Origin: Haoranjiania flava | GTDB lineage: Bacteria > Bacteroidota > Bacteroidia > Chitinophagales > Chitinophagaceae | Direction: 5' to 3' | DNA length: 64,000 bases | Assembly: GCF_025631005.1 (NCBI RefSeq) | Contig: NZ_JAOTPL010000017.1 | Span: 6,740 to 70,739 of the forward strand | Part shown: piece by piece, positions 62,278-64,000 of the stretch | Layout: the number at the start of each line of letters is the position of its first letter | Numbering within the stretch: position 1 is the stretch's first letter | Notes under the pieces: generated by a model | The model's database searches: none | Told to the model about the DNA's origin: nothing | What the model saw: the letters and a program-made list of their open reading frames with translations, nothing else | Made by a program: the position numbers and the translations under genes

Positions 62278-63555
62278 ATGAGCTTTATTGCTGATGTTTT
62301 TGCAAGACAAATCCTGGATAGCCGCGGCAATCCCACAGTTGAGGTTGATGTGATCACTGAAAACGGAGAATTAGGCAGGGCTGCCGTTCCATCAGGCGCA
62401 TCTACAGGTATTCACGAAGCAGTGGAACTGCGCGACGAAGATAAGGGTGTTTACATGGGAAAAGGTGTGTTGAAAGCAGTGAAAAATGTAAACGAAGTGA
62501 TCGCTGAACACCTTATCGGCTGGGATGTGACCGACCAGGTTGGCATTGACAGGATGATGCTTGAGCTTGACGGTACTGAAAACAAAAGTAAATTAGGCGC
62601 AAACGCAATATTGGCGGTATCCCTGGCGGTTGCCAAAGCTGCTGCTGCCGAATCGGCTCTGCCGCTTTACAGGTACATCGGCGGTGTAAATGCTACCGTA
62701 CTTCCCGTTCCTATGATGAATATCTTAAACGGTGGTGTACATGCTGACAACAAGATCGATTACCAGGAATACATGATCGTGCCTCATGGCGCTAAAAGCT
62801 TCAGCGAAGGCCTGCGCTGGGGTACAGAGATTTTCCACCACTTAAAATCTGTGTTGAAAAACAAAGGCTACAGCACTAACGTAGGCGATGAAGGCGGTTT
62901 TGCTCCCGATATCCAAAGCAATGAAGAAGCTATTGAAACAGTGATCGAAGCGATCAAAGCTGCAGGTTATACGCCGGGTACAGACGTTTCCATCGCATTG
63001 GATGCTGCAAGCAGTGAAATGTTCAAGGATGGTAAATATAAATTCTACAAAAGCTCCGGCAAGGAATTAACTTCCGATGAAATGGTAGAGTACTGGAAAG
63101 AGTGGACTACCAAGTACCCGATTGTTTCTATCGAAGACGGTATGGCTGAAGAAGACTGGGACGGCTGGAAAAAACTGACTGAAGCTATTGGTGATAAAGT
63201 ACAGCTCGTAGGCGATGACCTGTTTGTAACCAACAGCAAGATATTAAAAAGAGGTATTGAAACAGGTACTGCCAACAGCATCCTGATCAAAGTAAACCAG
63301 ATCGGCTCGCTTACAGAAACCATCCAGGCTGTACAAATGGCGCAGCATGCGGGTTACACCACAGTAATGAGCCACAGGAGCGGTGAAACAGAAGATACAA
63401 CTATCGCTGACCTGGCAGTAGCATTAAACTGCGGGCAGATTAAGACCGGTTCTGCAAGCCGCAGCGACCGTATGGCTAAGTACAACCAGCTATTGCGCAT
63501 TGAAGAGCAATTAGATACTGACGGACTTTACCCAACGCTTTTTGCTAAGAAATAG
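62278..63555 (+). CDS. eno: enolase
   Basis: Interconverts 2-phosphoglycerate and phosphoenolpyruvate. 425 residues. ARQILDSRGNPTVEVDV, the mobile loop PSGASTGIHEA (about 38-48), VPMMNILNGGVHADN, and the signature ILIKVNQIGSLTETI (about 335-349) with the catalytic Lys, then SHRSGETEDT. All usual metal and catalytic residues appear present. Strong -33/-7 promoter and a terminator-like hairpin; single gene. Confidence 0.98.
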   Translation: MSFIADVFARQILDSRGNPTVEVDVITENGELGRAAVPSGASTGIHEAVELRDEDKGVYMGKGVLKAVKNVNEVIAEHLIGWDVTDQVGIDRMMLELDGTENKSKLGANAILAVSLAVAKAAAAESALPLYRYIGGVNATVLPVPMMNILNGGVHADNKIDYQEYMIVPHGAKSFSEGLRWGTEIFHHLKSVLKNKGYSTNVGDEGGFAPDIQSNEEAIETVIEAIKAAGYTPGTDVSIALDAASSEMFKDGKYKFYKSSGKELTSDEMVEYWKEWTTKYPIVSIEDGMAEEDWDGWKKLTEAIGDKVQLVGDDLFVTNSKILKRGIETGTANSILIKVNQIGSLTETIQAVQMAQHAGYTTVMSHRSGETEDTTIADLAVALNCGQIKTGSASRSDRMAKYNQLLRIEEQLDTDGLYPTLFAKK

Positions 63556-63580
63556 TCTGAGTAATAACAACCGAATGAAT

Positions 63581-63605
63581 AAGCCTTGTCTCTAAGACGG
63601 GGCTT
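63581..63605 (+). terminator. eno terminator-like hairpin
   Basis: AAGCC-TT-GTCT (63581-63591) pairs with AGAC-GG-GGCTT (63595-63605), followed by ATTTGTTTAAT, 25 bases past the eno stop. Confidence 0.6.
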
Positions 63606-63808
63606 ATTTGTTTAATGTTATACTCGAAGTTGAAAGTTGCGATGGGAGAGAGGCGATGGTAAATGGAAAGGGAAAAGTGGGCAGTGATATGCCTGCGCTT
63701 CGCTTCGGGATTTCTAATCTCATTCATCGTTGTGATAACGCAATGGTAATGGTTGTTTAGAATCAACTCTTTGATTCTTTGCGTTCCTCATTTGCGGCCT
63801 TTAAACCC

Positions 63809-63832
63809 GTGTCAGGTGTTTTCACCTGACAT
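63809..63832. repeat. single TGTCAGGTG palindrome
   Basis: GTGTCAGGTG (63809-63818), TTTT, CACCTGACAT (63823-63832). Same palindrome as in the array at 49087-49399, so the element is dispersed. Confidence 0.88.
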
Positions 63833-64000
63833 CCAGAACGTCTTTGCGGTTAGCCTTTGCGTGAAATAAAAATTATTATTCTTTTTGCCATTGCCGCAAA
63901 AGAATCAAAAAGGTCTAGCCCGCCTGAAGGTGACCCCCGCTCAACGGCTCTGACCCGGAAGCAATTTGCACTCAGGAACAATTGCTTCGCCGCAGTTGGT

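Larger units (their letters stand above)
63556..64000. other. gene-free, repeat-rich end of window
   Basis: No credible gene. It contains the eno hairpin (63581-63605), a TGTCAGGTG palindrome (63809-63832), the dispersed CTTTGCGTGAA (63856-63866), and a hairpin ATTCTTTTTGC / GCAAAAGAAT (63878-63905) followed by AATCAAAAAGG. The last 80 bases are G/C-richer; an element or gene may start there but is cut by the window edge. Confidence 0.55.

Noticed and set aside
63920..64000. Start of a mobile element or gene at the window end
   Set aside because: Composition changes, but no start, inverted repeat or protein motif is visible before the edge.

Overview
The window comes from a Bacteroidetes chromosome, most likely a member of the Chitinophagaceae (inference). 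The evidence is the set of Bacteroidetes-type families (DUF2723/GT117, DUF4954, DUF4270, DUF3810, DUF1573, a short GT5-like protein beside panC, a bacillithiol-type YtxJ protein), the near absence of Shine-Dalgarno sites, and several upstream boxes matching the Bacteroidetes -7 element TAnnTTTG. Gene density is high. I see no rRNA, tRNA, CRISPR array, phage or transposase gene.

Layout. 1-7.6 kb: a partial gene end, Mn/Fe superoxide dismutase and a lipoprotein on the plus strand, then on the minus strand glmS, a DUF4954 beta-helix protein and carA, and a DUF1573 exported protein. 7.6-24.7 kb: glycosyltransferase, DUF3810 protein, small DUF4157-like protein, ABC-F ATPase, FkbM methyltransferase, MFS transporter, exported GH2 beta-galactosidase, Tag glycosylase, APC permease, dicarboxylate/amino-acid symporter, DedA protein, HAD phosphatase, and a tiny DUF5679-like protein. 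24.7-37.6 kb: M3 peptidase, a second ABC-F protein, a CT-rich microsatellite, DUF2723 membrane protein, ugd, ytxJ, mpl, a DnaQ-like exonuclease and an exported M28 peptidase. 37.6-48 kb: recQ, aroK, DUF423 and dnaG packed in one direction, then GH29 alpha-fucosidase, CPA2 antiporter, DUF4112 protein and a Cu/Zn SOD lipoprotein. 48-64 kb: acyltransferase, a palindromic tandem repeat, metK, DUF4270 lipoprotein, GT5-like protein, panC, prolyl oligopeptidase, DUF6157 protein, a frameshifted small membrane gene, an SGNH-like exported protein, two tandem TlpA paralogues, enolase and a repeat-rich tail.

Functionally this is mostly housekeeping (cell-wall precursors: glmS, mpl; sugar nucleotides: ugd; replication and repair: dnaG, recQ, tag; central metabolism: eno, metK, panC, carA, aroK) with carbohydrate and peptide scavenging (GH2, GH29, M3, M28, S9) and oxidative-stress functions (two SODs, YtxJ, TlpA pair).

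The most interesting signal is a previously unnamed (to me) structured repeat of about 90-110 bp. It occurs at four loci (7555-7808, 36460-36564, 56789-57006, 57373-57460), always directly upstream of a gene, and always ends in a conserved A/T-rich tract whose final ATG is the start codon of that gene. Its two outer arms pair, and the pairing is kept by compensatory base changes between copies. All four downstream genes encode exported or membrane proteins. Other notable items are recQ with no usual start codon before its conserved N-terminus (an ATT start fits), a 65-bp tandem array of TGTCAGGTG palindromes with dispersed single copies, and an ABC-F protein whose second ATPase site is degenerate.
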